From assembly GCF_037975245.1 (NCBI RefSeq), contig NC_092575.1:16321310-16385309 (forward strand): a stretch of DNA of 64,000 bases, written 5' to 3'. The notes below the pieces were generated by a model, which worked only from the letters and a program-made list of their open reading frames with translations, did no database searches and was not told the origin of the DNA. The stretch is from Apostichopus japonicus. Its lineage: Eukaryota; Echinodermata; Holothuroidea; Aspidochirotida; Stichopodidae. Both the position numbers and the translations under genes were made by a program. Shown one piece after another: positions 28,166-40,000 of this stretch (position 1 is its first letter; each line of letters opens with the position of its first letter).

Positions 28166-29379
28166 AACTTATATGTGTGCAAGCTCAAAAACTTCTATCC
28201 ATGCTTCAATTTATTGACAAAAACAAACTGAACAACATATCAAAATCTACAGACAAATATCTGCAAATTTTGATGACTAATAAAAAATAAAAAAATAAAA
28301 AAAATTAGGGAAGAAAATATGACAATTAAATAGAAATTTTATGACTTGCAGCTACATGTTCATGTAATAGAGTGAAATGGGCTTAAAGGGTCTGGTTATC
28401 CAGTACTCAAATGCATGTTTTAATGTTCCAGGTGGTGCACGCTATTGAGGGCTTTTAAAAAGTAAGTGTTTCATTTCTCTTTCCAACAATAAGGGTAATC
28501 TACTCAACGAGTTTCACACCATGATTTATATACAGTAATATTCTTTCATTAAACCATGCTGGCAGGTGTATTTGCAAGATGAACACATCCAGAGTTTTAA
28601 TTCTTGAAATTAACAGCAGTGTAAAAGAAATGTAAAAGTTGGATATTTTAGTAGATAATTTGGCTGCGATGAATTTTTTGTTTTCTTTCACTGACTTCAA
28701 TGACTTGCAGGTTTGACAGTCACATCTTTCGCAGGCTGCAAGATAAACATTGCTAGTGAGGGCTTGACTTTAAAAATCTCTCTGCAATGCTAGTAGAAAT
28801 GTATATAGAGGTTATATTTGGCTAGGATGAAGTATAATATTTGAACTGACCTGGTGTCTCTTGAAAAAAAATGAACAATGATGCTAGTTTGTTATGAGTA
28901 GGATGTTTAAATGGATACTTGTGGTTACAAAAATCCACACTACTAATTTATGAAAAAAGGGGGGAAGGAGGGGGAGGGGGAATCTTTTGAGGTTTTGAAC
29001 AATCTGTGGGACATGTACCCTGTATCCCCCCCTCCCCAGGTCTCCTGTATATATGAAATACTTTGTGACCTTTCTTCTTCTCCCTTAACTCTCACATTAA
29101 TTTTAAGTTATTAAATTTTTTTTCAAATCCTGTAAGATTGCTACATGTAAAACTATTTCATTTCTTACAGTACTTCAATTTTATTATAAATAAAAACAAT
29201 AAATAAAAAAAAAAGATTGCAAACAATTACATCTACTGAAGGATATAAAATATGTTTTTATTTATTTTGTTTCTAAAATAGTAACAACAATAATAAAGCC
29301 AAAAAACAAACACATAAAGAATGAAGGACAGATCCTCGTGTGTGTTTCTTTAAAGTCAGGGAATGTTGTATGGTTGTCT

Positions 29380-30180
29380 AATATTCGTCCGCTATCAGCG
29401 AGGAAAACACAGCTAATGACTGGGACCCAGGATCCTGCGACTGAGGGTTAATTTCATTTGTTAGGCAAATGGGCAGAATGAGCAGCTGCTCGCATGGAAA
29501 GGAAACAAAAATAATCACTAGCGGCGGCGCAATGGAAGTGCACAGCTGTGTGACTAATACAGGAGACAGACAGAGAATGAGATATATATAAAAACTCCAG
29601 AAACGGAAAAAAAAATCTGCTTTTACAATACACTGGTAAGAGTCGATTTGCAATATTAATGCCACCCAGAGAGAGAATTTCGTCATCCTCGTCCTCGGGA
29701 AAGTTTTTACGAGTATTTTTTTTTAAGAGTATATTTTTTCGGATCTGAGGGTAATGGTAAAAGAAGATGAAGAGATGATGATATCGAGAAAAAAAAAGCA
29801 GGAAAAATAAAGAGAAATGAATCTAGAAATGGTTATAAATATATAGCAGGATGAAGAGGAATCAATTTAGAGGCGGGTAGATGGGATGTGGATATTTACG
29901 GTGAATGTTACTACTACTACTACCCCACACCAGCAGAAGTGAAGATGAGGACCCATCTTTGTGGTAGATTGAGGATGTATGCCTCGTGCATACATTAAGA
30001 TGAATAATCTTCTAGCAATCCTCTGAGAAAAATTTGTTGGTCTTATTATACCTCAAATAAACATGTTTATTTGAGTTTGTTTCTTAAAAATCCTTTCAGT
30101 CGCTTAAACGGAGCTGTCCACGTGGAGGAGCCTAATGCAAAGTGACGGAGATAATGACTTACAATGAGGAAAAGGGCAGT
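29380..30180. promoter_or_regulatory. Possible conserved non-coding or regulatory block
   Basis: Locally complex, GC-richer sequence in otherwise AT-rich DNA, without a convincing reading frame. Contains CAGCTG E-boxes at about 29482 and 29541, GTTAGGCAAATGGGCAG, an octamer-like ATGCAAAG at about 30137, and an 8-base inverted repeat ATGTATGC/GCATACAT with 5-base spacer at 29975-29995. Regulatory role is inferred from texture only. Confidence 0.25.
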
Positions 30181-30768
30181 GGGAGGGTGGGGGGGGGAGG
30201 GCAGTGGGGGAAAATAAGGGCATGGGTATTGCATAGGTGCAGTTCAGGAAAACCCTCCTCTTTCCCCATCATTCATCTCCCAGGGTGCCCTGCCATGTGG
30301 TGGGGGTAGATAATAACACACTTACATACTATACAGTACATAACACACTTGAACTTGTATTTATAATGGGTCTATGTGGAGAGTCAAGTCTGCACAGACC
30401 TGTAGTAGATTTGACTCAGGATTTCTGATTTCACTCCTGTAATCTGCCGTGCCGGTCACTCTCCATAGATTGGTAATTTAGCCCCAATTGGGGAGAGGTC
30501 AACGAGAAATTGCCAAATGTGAGGGATGGGAAAAGTTTGACTGATGCCTAAAATTTCCAAACACTCATTAATTTTAATAATAGCTCACCTTACAGTATGA
30601 TTAATCCACAGCATACTTTCTGTACATATACAAATCATTTTCCAAAGTGTCTATGATACCAGACAGACCAGTTTTGAGGTTTCAAGTGTGAGGTCACAAC
30701 TGCGTTCGTAACGACTCGGAGCGAGACGTTACTCGCAGGAGAGTAATCATTTTACTCTAGGGTAGCAT

Positions 30769-31107
30769 CTATAGGCTTAGGAGCCTAATTTGATTTGGGG
30801 GGGCTGTAACGACTTGCCCGAAAAATATAACCAACATTTTTCGCGCGAGCATGTTCGTGTGCAGCATTCATCGATTATTACATCACATGCCAATAACATA
30901 CAATCATTTTCTGTGTTATTACTCTTCCATATTGGTATAATTATTGGGGAAGTCGTTACAATAATTATGATCATAATAATATCAGTTTAACCATTGAAAA
31001 ACACATTGCAAATTATTTTTCTTTCAGCAGGTGCCCGAAAAATTCTCAGCATATTGCCCAAATTTTCACAAACATTTTTGGTTGGGGGGGGGGGGGGGGC
31101 TGCAGCA
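30769..31107 (+). mobile_element. Interspersed repeat, copy 2 (poly-G ended)
   Basis: Same family as 12773-13107 and better preserved. Ends are imperfect inverted repeats: ATAGGCTTAGGAGCC at the left against ATAGGTGCTGCAGCC read from the right, suggesting a small DNA transposon. Confidence 0.8.
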
Positions 31108-32053
31108 CCTATGTAGGGTAGTCCTGGCAAATTCCTTAAACTCATAATTTATACATACATATTGAAAGACCAAAGAAAAAAATTGGTCTTCTCTTCATAT
31201 TTTGATGTGACTTTACTCAATCGGACAAGAGTGGATTCATGATTCTAGGCAATCAGATGAGGCATCGAAAAAAGAAAGGAAGAGAATAAAACGAGATCAA
31301 GCGGAGTGTCGTATTGAGTAATATATGAAGGAATACTGTGACTGACACCAAAAGAGATATTATGATGGATGGAATGAAACTCTGATACATGGAAGAGATG
31401 ACACATAGATTTAAAAAAAATTAATCATAATGATACAAAGATAAAATAAAGGATGACTTTTTGGTAGAATATTGGTGTTGATTTGTTTTGGTTCAACAAA
31501 ATAAAACTGAAGCAAAAGATTAGTGTTGATCATCTATTGTACCTTTCCAAAATTTCTAACAAAATTCATGATTTCAAAAAAAAAAAAAAAAAAAAATTGG
31601 TCAAATTTTTAGGATGTTCCTTTAAGGAAAACAGGATCAATGTTCAGTTCTAAATGTTGACTGTCAAAAATTGCTTCATTTTAGCTGCAGATTCATTTAC
31701 ATGTTTTTACACAAGGATGAAACCCCAAAATGTATTTTCATATCAAAATTTGTAAGAACATTGTAAACATATTAGTATTTGAGAAATCAAGAACCCAATG
31801 TTTATTTGATGTTATTTTACTTTGTCATACTGTTTGTGTTGCTTGTTCATAATATGTTTATTTAAACTAGGTATTCCAGCCACTCTGTCTGATGTGCCCG
31901 GGTGATTAAACTGTAATTTTCTCAAAACTTAAAAAGCCATATTAAAATGGTATTTTTGTCTAAAAAAAGTCATCCTTTAAATGTCAAAACTAGCAAATAC
32001 AAATCTACTGCATCTTACAAATTTCACCGTTGGAGTCTTACCATAGTTGCTCG

Positions 32054-32061
32054 TTAAAAGC
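32054..32061 (-). CDS. AACS: Candidate AACS terminal micro-coding exon (Gly-Phe-stop)
   Basis: After acceptor tctacacag the sequence GCTTTTAA completes the split Gly codon and reads Gly-Phe-stop, exactly the ELQGF ending known for vertebrate AACS. A pyrimidine-rich stretch precedes it. Minus-strand AATAAA hexamers at 31857-31862 and 31801-31806 could end the transcript. The signal is very short, so a chance match within several kilobases is quite possible. Confidence 0.4.
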
Positions 32062-32747
32062 CTGTGTAGATTTAAGCAGGATAAAAACAGAAACAAAGCA
32101 AAAATACAAACAAAAATATCTCATCAGGGAATTTCTATCAATTAACTTGTGATTATAAATTACACAGGTATTTGTTACTGTACAACAAACTCAGGAGTGC
32201 ATGCCAATATAAATTACTAACAATTGATAATTTACATCAGAATTGTTTACAAAATGTACTTTAAAAAAAAGAACAAGTACAGACAAATCATAGCAATGTA
32301 GCAAAAACGAAACAGAACACATATTGTTTTCTTGATGCACCCTCCCCCCCACTCCTTACCTCGGACTCAAGCCCACCATGTCAAACAACTGATGCTGCAT
32401 AAACTGAAGTGATACAAATGTGATTTGCTTAACTTCCCCCTTCCCTCTCCCCTCCCTGGGCCCTATTCCATTCCCTTTCTCTTTGTTCACTTTAGAGAGC
32501 TAAGTCTATGAAAGGATTAAGATAATGGTATTTACAATCACTGCTGATACAGGAGTTAGGAATCTAAGAATCTTGGTAGTTGAGGTTTCAAGCTCTCTGG
32601 TTAAAGAGTAAACCAAGTAAAAAAAGGGCAGGTTTACCTTTCAAGAAACAATGATTTTCTCACCTGCAATGGTTTTGTAAAATGAAAGATACAAATCCAA
32701 AATGAGCTAATTGGATTTCCAACCTACCAATAAACATCCCAAAATAC

Positions 32748-33470
32748 TTCTGTGGCTGTTTCCTTCAATGTATTGGGCACATAACACTACTCTAACACTG
32801 CTACATGTGGCTGTTTACTACAATGTATTGGTTTCATAGCACTACTATACAACACTTCTACGTGTAGCTGTTTACTGCATTGTATTGGGCACATAACACT
32901 ACTCCATGTGTGTAACACTTCTATGTGTGGCTGTTTACTACAAGGTCTTGGTCCCATAACACTACTCTATGTGTGTGTAACACTTCTGTGTGGCTGTTTT
33001 CTACAATGTATTGGTTTCATAGCACTACTATATGTGTGTAACACTTCTATGTGTGGCTGTTTACTACAATGTCTTGGTCACATAACACTACTCTATGTGT
33101 GTGTAACACTTCTATGTGTGGCTGTTTACGGCATTGCATTGGGCACATGACACTACTCTATGTGTGTAACACTTCTATGTGTGGCTGTTTACTACAATGT
33201 CTTGGTCACATAACACTACTCTATGTGTGTAACACTTCTAGGAGTGGATGTTTTCTACAATGTATTGGTCACATAACACTACTCTATGGTTGTAACACTT
33301 CTATATGTGGCTGCTTTACAGGCATTGTATTGGTCACATAACACTACTCTATGTGTGTAAGACTTCTATGTGTGGCTGTTTTACGGCATTGTATTTGTCA
33401 CATAACACTACTATGTGTATAACACTTCTAGGAGTCTCTGTTTACTGTGTTGTATTAGTCACATTAGAAA
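32748..33470 (+). repeat. Minisatellite, unit about 63 bp, 12 copies
   Basis: Units contain GTGGCTGTTTACTACAATGT, then GGTCACATAACACTACTCTA and TGTGTGTAACACTTCTA. Copies start near 32753, 32808, 32867, 32930, 32991, 33055, 33119, 33183, 33246, 33309, 33374 and 33436. Unit length near a multiple of three explains the open frames here. Confidence 0.93.
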
Positions 33471-35083
33471 TGAGAAATCATAAACCCCTTCCAATCATGG
33501 GGCAACTTTTTGAGTTATGTCAACGATTTTACCAACCCTACTGTATTTTACTGAAAATGAAATGTCATTGGTTCACACTAAGACACCTTCCTACATTTTA
33601 TCTCCAAATGAACATTTTTGTCATCAGAAATGCATCAAAATATGCTAAAAAGTGAGAAAATGGTCACCTATGTTCAAAATTCAACACATATTTTCCTGCC
33701 ACACTGAAAGCAATAATCCACACTGAGATAGTTTGATGTCTATAGTATGAGATAATCCTCAAAAACATAATCCACAAAGGCTGGGACTAATCTGGAGGAT
33801 CAGGATCAGAGGCCTCTGGGAAACTACTTTTGAAAATTTCCAGCAAATTTTTAGCTATCGATACTAAAATTGGGGGCCAAAACTAATGAACTTCAACCTG
33901 TTAGTACTTTATGAATCCTTTCAATACTATTTTGTTTCCCACATGCTTTTCATGTCAGATCTGCCAACATCAGGTCTAGAAATCTTCAAAATTTTCACTT
34001 TGGAACATCATCAATTGAAATGAAACTGGACTAGTGAAACTAACGACCGACATTGACGAGGTAACTAAGTATCGGAAAGCATCAGAAAATTTAACAAAAT
34101 TTATTGAAAAACTCAAATGGCTGCTTTAAGCGCATATCCTCTCAATGCTTTTCATGTATTCCATTCATTGAATGTAGTCTTTTAGTGACAACCATATTAG
34201 TTTTTTCATGAAATTCAGAAATAACACAGCTCATGTAATTTAGAATGGGTGAGAGCATTTTATTGTGTCCTTTACATAATTTAACGACTATCGTCTATCG
34301 ACTTCCCTTTATTACCCATGTACTCAAGTGCCATGACATTCTTTTAACTTTTTTTTCCCAGACACAAACTCCAGATGTTTTTAACATGTATGTCAAGGCC
34401 GTGTGCATTTCTCCGCATCACTTGATTACAAAACAAGAAAATGCTAAGCCCATTCGGAGAGAGTGGTATGGTTTTTGTTTCGTTCATGATTGAACGATCG
34501 TAATGGTCCCCAACAGCTGCGTGTAAGATTACTTTAACAGAGGCATGATAGTCAACTGCAAACCATTGACAAATGAACTTATTGAGAACTAGATGAAGCT
34601 CGTCCACGTTGTCGACCTAAAATTATTGAGGCAGCTTCTGTTGCCAAATTATCTTCTTCAAGAACAGTGCACCATATTCAAAGATTGCTTAAATTGTTTT
34701 GTTAAAAATAATCCAGGGGGGAGGAAATATTGCTCAAGTGTTAATAAATAATGAGAGGCATGAAAAAACACCTGGAGAATTTGATACCAAAATTTGAGAT
34801 ATTACAATGACCTTTAAGTTATCATATTTTATTTATATATATTACAATATTTCAAAAGTTGAGAAATTGATGGGCAGCCTGGCTAATCCCCCCCCCTTTC
34901 TTCCTTACTTTACAAACTCCCTGTTAAAAAAGTGATCAAAATCAACCTCAATTATACCATGCCAAGATTTTATAAAAGTTTTGGAAAGTGCGCTGCAGAT
35001 TTTGGTTTCCTAGACATTGTGGACATTTCAATTAGCCAATTAAATGTCTAAACAAAGGACCTAATACTCTGAAGCTGACAGAA

Positions 35084-35829
35084 AATGAAAGCAAATATCA
35101 CTGTTTTGGTACAAAAGTTACTCTGATGAGATGATACACAACATTCTACCCTCTAAAACTGCTGTTGCATGAGGACAGAGGGCGCTATTCTGGCAAAAAC
35201 TATTTAGGTTCAAGCAATCATATCTTGAGTTCGTAAAATAACAGGTTACTGAAAATTTCAACATGAGTGACCATTATTTGACCGTCTAGCATATTATGGG
35301 CCATACTGAAGAGGTTTTATAGCATGCCTTAAATTTGCCACAAGATTTCTGCCAAATTTTTGCATTAACAGGTACGAAATCCTGATCCTTTTATCACAAT
35401 TCTGTTTTGATAATGTGATTTTTTTAGGTACTTTCAAGAATGTATCTAGCAAATGTGACATCATCAATCAATGCAGATCAGCTTTAACTAATGTTCTTTA
35501 CATTTTTTTCTGTCTTTTCCACATCATAATTCCAAAGAAGATAAAAGTCCTTACAGGAAATGTGTATGTAATGCCACAGTAATTGCAAGCAAACCTTCTC
35601 TCCCCCCCCCCCCCCCCCCCAAAATAGCTAACAATGCAAATTCAAATATTTCACTTTATAACAACAAATTTATACAAGTTGGCAATACAAGCAAATATCA
35701 CTGTTTTGGTACAATGGTTACTATCAGGACATCATACACAACATTCTACCCGATACAATTGCTGTTGCATGAGTACAGATGGCGCTATTCTGGCAAACTT
35801 ATTTAGGTTCAAGCAATAGTGTCTTGAGA
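35084..35829 (+). repeat. Direct repeat pair of about 140 bp
   Basis: Copies at about 35090-35230 and 35690-35829, both starting GCAAATATCACTGTTTTGGT and containing GGCGCTATTCTGGCAAA and TTTAGGTTCAAGCAAT. Separated by about 600 bases of unrelated sequence. Confidence 0.85.
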
Positions 35830-36914
35830 ATAAAAAATGAAATGATATAAATACAGCATTACTATCTTTACTTCTGCATATGAGCCTCCATGTGTTATAA
35901 TTAAGGACGCCAGATATACCTGCATGGTGGCAGCGGTGGGATACAGCTTTGAGGTATACATTAAAAGTGTAATTCTCCTGTTAATTACACTGTGCTGAAT
36001 CTATATTACATTATCTTATAGTTCAAAGTGGACTCCATTTTTGAAATTATGTAGCACATTAAAATATAAATTCTTGTAGAATTTATTATCTCAGGTAGCT
36101 TTGGTTTATCATTAGCTTACCTGTTGCTTTTAATGTATATATCAGGTAATCTACCTAATTGAGGTAACCACAAACTCTTTTGGCATAATTCTGTATAACA
36201 TTGTAGTCATTCTCTGCATATTTTTAACTTACATTACAGTGTTTACAGTATCAATCGTATATGTATTGAACAATTCTTGATGATCTAGACTGATACTTCT
36301 CAAGCAGTTTTGTCTGATGACACCTTACCTCGCTAAGGGTATTAGAGTTAAAGGAGACCAAAAGCCCAAACATCAGCAACCAATTGTTTAGGAAAAAGTA
36401 ATATTGATGAAAAACTCCCTCACAGGAGACAAGCTGCCATTTTGTCCGATATGCGATGTATAGGAATATTTATTAAAATTATTTATAAATTTTAATATAG
36501 GAATATTATATATGAGGAATATTTCAATTCCCTTTGTGAGCTGATTACAATTTTTATAGTGAAAGTAAACATTGTCATTAATGGCATCCACATAACTACC
36601 ATGAACTACAAACAAAGAACTTCTCTAATTTGCAACAATTACATTTATAACTACTAATTCTGTCACAGAGGAAATTAGAGAGAACAGGGCAAAGCAAAGG
36701 CTTTTGTGACTCAATTTTTAGCCTTTTTTTTTTACCCCAAGCTGTTTTCCCCAAGCTGTTTTCCCCAAGCTATTTTCAGGAGTAGTTTATCACAAGCATC
36801 GCAATCACACTGCTCAGGACTGGGTGTTAATGTCTTCTTCAACATCATTGTGTTATTTTTGGAAACGGTTCTTACATTTACCACACGGGAAGTTTGTTTG
36901 AAATAAACTCTTAC

Positions 36915-37044
36915 CTTGTAGTTCTGGTAGATTAGCGTATAGATCCAAGGATTCAGGATTACGGTAAGCCCCTCTCTGCAAGATCTGCTCCCCAGCGATG
37001 ATTTTCTTAACAGCTACTTCTACCTTCTTACCGCTTATCGTGTA
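36915..37044 (-). CDS. AACS: AACS exon: catalytic lysine and near C-terminus
   Basis: 130 bases, acceptor tctgacag, donor gtaaga. Encodes [20 protein letters not shown], then [15 protein letters not shown] plus one base (G) of the next codon. The family ends soon after in ELQGF, so a short terminal exon is required. If the donor were not used the frame would run about 16 more codons, which is less likely. Confidence 0.94.
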
Positions 37045-40000
37045 CTGTCAGAGAAAAATGTTTGTATCTTTCTTTTCACGTTTATAGTCAACATAGATTG
37101 GTAGAAACATGATTACTTCTTTTTCAGAAACTAGTTTCTTATATTTCTGATTCATTTGATGAACTCAGACAACAATATTTGTAATCAATCATCATCTGTC
37201 ATAGATAAATGATGATTGGCTTCCACCCTTGGATGTCGTGTGCCACAGACATACACTGACCTCTGCTCTAACTAAAACAGTGTAAAGTGGATCTGTACTG
37301 CCCCAAAATATACTAGACAACACCCATAGTAGCCATTACAGTCAGGCATGATCAAACTTTCAATACTAATTTACTAACACATCAGAAGCCTTTACATTCA
37401 TTGAGGCAGTGTCTAGAAATAAAAGGAGGCAGGGGGGGGGGGTGTAGAGGTTAGAAGGTGAGGGGATTTATAGGCTTCTATAAAAAAGACTTGTTATGTA
37501 ATGTTTTGCAACTTTTATTTATACATGAACAGTAACACTTAATGGTATTACCTTAGTGTCATGAACCTCTTTATGTACATGGCTAGCAATGTCATTTATT
37601 ATTTTGGTGTGAAGGAGAGAGGAGGGAGAAAGGAGGGAGGGAGGGAAGGAAGGAGGGAGTAAGGATGTAGCGAAGGATGTAGCGAAGGAGGGAGGGAAGG
37701 AGGGAGGAAGAGAGGGAGGGAAGGAGGGAGGGTAGGAGGGAAGGAGGGAGGGAAGGAGGGAGGAAGAGAGGGCGGGAAGGAGGGAGGGTAGGAGGGAAGG
37801 AGGGAGGGAAGGAGGGAGGAAGAGAGGGAGGGAAGGAGGGAGGGTAGGAGGGAAGGAGGGAGGGAAGGAGGGAGGAAGGATGGAGGGAGGAAGGAAGGAG
37901 GTAGGAATGAGGGAGGAAGGAAGGAAGGAGGGAAGGAGGGAGGAGGGAAGGAGGATGGAGGGAAGAAGGAGGGGGAGAAGTAGACGACAAGTAAACCTTA
38001 CAGGTATATCCTTCGTTGCCAGGATCACTTCAGGTACATGCCTAGCGGACAGCTCCTTGCGGATTAATCCTCGGATCTTTTTGATGTAATCTTTGGTCAC
38101 CTCTTTGCCATCGGCCATCAGTAAGAAAAGGACGACCCTTTCCTCGTTGTGGACGTTTCTTTGTGGGATGCACAGACTGTCTTTTATCTCAGGTAGTGTC
38201 TCCACTGAGGAAGATTCAAAGAGATTGGTAAAAATGACAACGTATTGGAATGTCAAAATTATTTCATAACAGTTAGAAACAATATGAGCTTTTAATAGTG
38301 TTTATATGTGACTATACTGGGTGCCATCAGTAGTCCCAATTAATAAGATTAAGTAGATTATAAATTCCAAATCCAGGACAACCAGAAAAAGAGCTGGGTC
38401 ACCACAAAACAAAAATGGCCAAAAGAGAAATTCAATAGGTTTTAATTTCAGTCTCAGTTTTTTCTAGTACAAATTTCAAACAATTTAGAAAGAGGAAGCT
38501 TAAGGAGTAAAACAAATAATGAAGGAAATAAAAGTTTGAAGAAAGTTTGGCCATAACGAGTTAAAAAAACAATAAAATATTGAATAATTTAAACTAAAGG
38601 ATTTAATATTCAAATGATATGCAGATGAGGGACTTCAGGGTATAACGGTTTCAGTTGTTTTCCGCATACGTTACTTTCCGCTGATTACTTTCCGCTGAAA
38701 AAATTCTTCTGCGGAAAACACCTATTTTTCACTTACCTGTACACTATATTTTTCCGCAATTTTGAGATACCAAATTCAGGCAGGATGATCAAAATTACAT
38801 GAGAAAGCATCAAAGAACGTCGATCAAGGATGGTTAGACTGAGTTCATGTCAGAAAAGTTAATTAAGCTGCGTATAATTTAGAGGAGGCTTGGGGTGTTT
38901 GTAATTACGAATTATTAAAGAAGCATATAATACTAGGGCAAAGGGACGCCCGCGTTATGAAGGATTGAGTATCTAATTAAGTATTAAAAATTCGGCCCGC
39001 GTAATGATGGTTTAAAAAAAAAGGTGTAAAAGGCGGTATCTTTGATTTTCGCTGGAAATAAAATGGCTGTATAAGTAAGGCATGTCGAAAACTACAACCC
39101 AAAAGGGTGGCGCTGTTTAACTAAAATTAAACTTGTGCTTACAGCCTAAGCTAGTGCTTACAGCCTAAGCTACAAATACAAAGTGGCTATTCTTACGACT
39201 AGTCGTAACAATAATTCCCTTTTACGCATGCGCAGTTGCTTTAATGCAGCTATGTTTACGACTAGGAGTACTATTTTTACGACTAGGAGTAACAATATTT
39301 CCCGGTTATAGCAGTTGGGATAGGGTTAGGTTAGGGGTAAGGGTTAGGGTTACCGCTACTACATGTGAAGTTGCTTTATAGTTTACTTTATAGTGCATGA
39401 ATTCGCCAATGTCGTAAGAATAGTTAATAAATAATTGTTACGACTAGTCGTAAGAATAGCCACGGCTCTACAAATACAACCTTAGCTATCCTAAATCTAG
39501 TCTCGAAGCTACATTTTATCCTGTTACAGTTAAATCCTATCTTCTCCATCTTCCTAAATCCTTCCATGTGCCTAATCATTTCAGTAAGTCATTCTGTTCC
39601 TCCCAAAAAGAAACGGTACTTTCTGCTGAAAAAAACATTGTTTTCCGCCGACAAATTTGTTTGCAGAAAACACCGTTTTGTTTCAGCGGAAAGTAACGTG
39701 TGCGGAAAACAACGGTACCCGGGTATAACAACTGCTACTTACCGATGTTGTAAATATCTGAACTGCCAAATCGGACACCGTTAGGATTCAAGGTACCATC
39801 ACTGGTAAAAGGCAAGAGAAATAGAAACATATAAGGAAGAAAATAATCTACTTTATGAAGTCATGGAAGTGCCATCAAAGAAAACACATATGAAATCTGG
39901 TAATTCTTTGGCATATATTTAGCAGGCAAGATAAAACTTTCAAATTTGTAACAAATATGATTTCTGAAGAGAAATGATAAGCATAAAATGTTGTTTTACT

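Larger units (their letters stand above)
25448..32053. other. Region downstream of AACS
   Basis: Holds foldback and hAT-like elements, a (TA)n block, one copy of the poly-G interspersed repeat and a GC-richer block at 29380-30180. If the 25.3-kb exon belongs to AACS this whole stretch is intronic; otherwise it is intergenic or part of an unrecognised gene. Confidence 0.5.
32062..36914 (-). other. Presumed last AACS intron (if the 32.06-kb end is used)
   Basis: 4.85 kb with the 63-bp minisatellite, a duplicated 140-bp segment, a C19 run at 35602-35620, and three copies of CCCCAAGCTGTTTT at 36735-36775. No exon recognised. Confidence 0.5.
38647..39720. mobile_element. TIR transposon with 9-bp target duplication (MULE-like), non-autonomous
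   Basis: Flanked by the perfect 9-base duplication GGGTATAAC (38638-38646 and 39721-39729). Inverted ends share TTGTTTTCCGCAYACGTTAC and continue TTTCCGCTGA, about 38 bases. Nine-base duplications are typical of Mutator-like elements, though superfamily is unproven. No transposase. Sits in an AACS intron 22 bases from the splice donor and contains a second nested element. Confidence 0.9.

Noticed and set aside
32908-33655. Frames of 80-116 codons with CNTSMCGCLLQCLGHITLLY repeats
   Set aside because: Translation of the 63-bp minisatellite; no start context or homology.
37519-38256. 245-codon Pro/Ser/Leu-rich minus-strand frame
   Set aside because: Its first part is the genuine AACS exon 38002-38204; the remainder is readthrough into the polypurine tract past a good GTAAGG donor.
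39321-39352. True telomere or chromosome end
   Set aside because: Only about five degenerate TTAGGG units, inside a nested MITE, with genic sequence on both sides.
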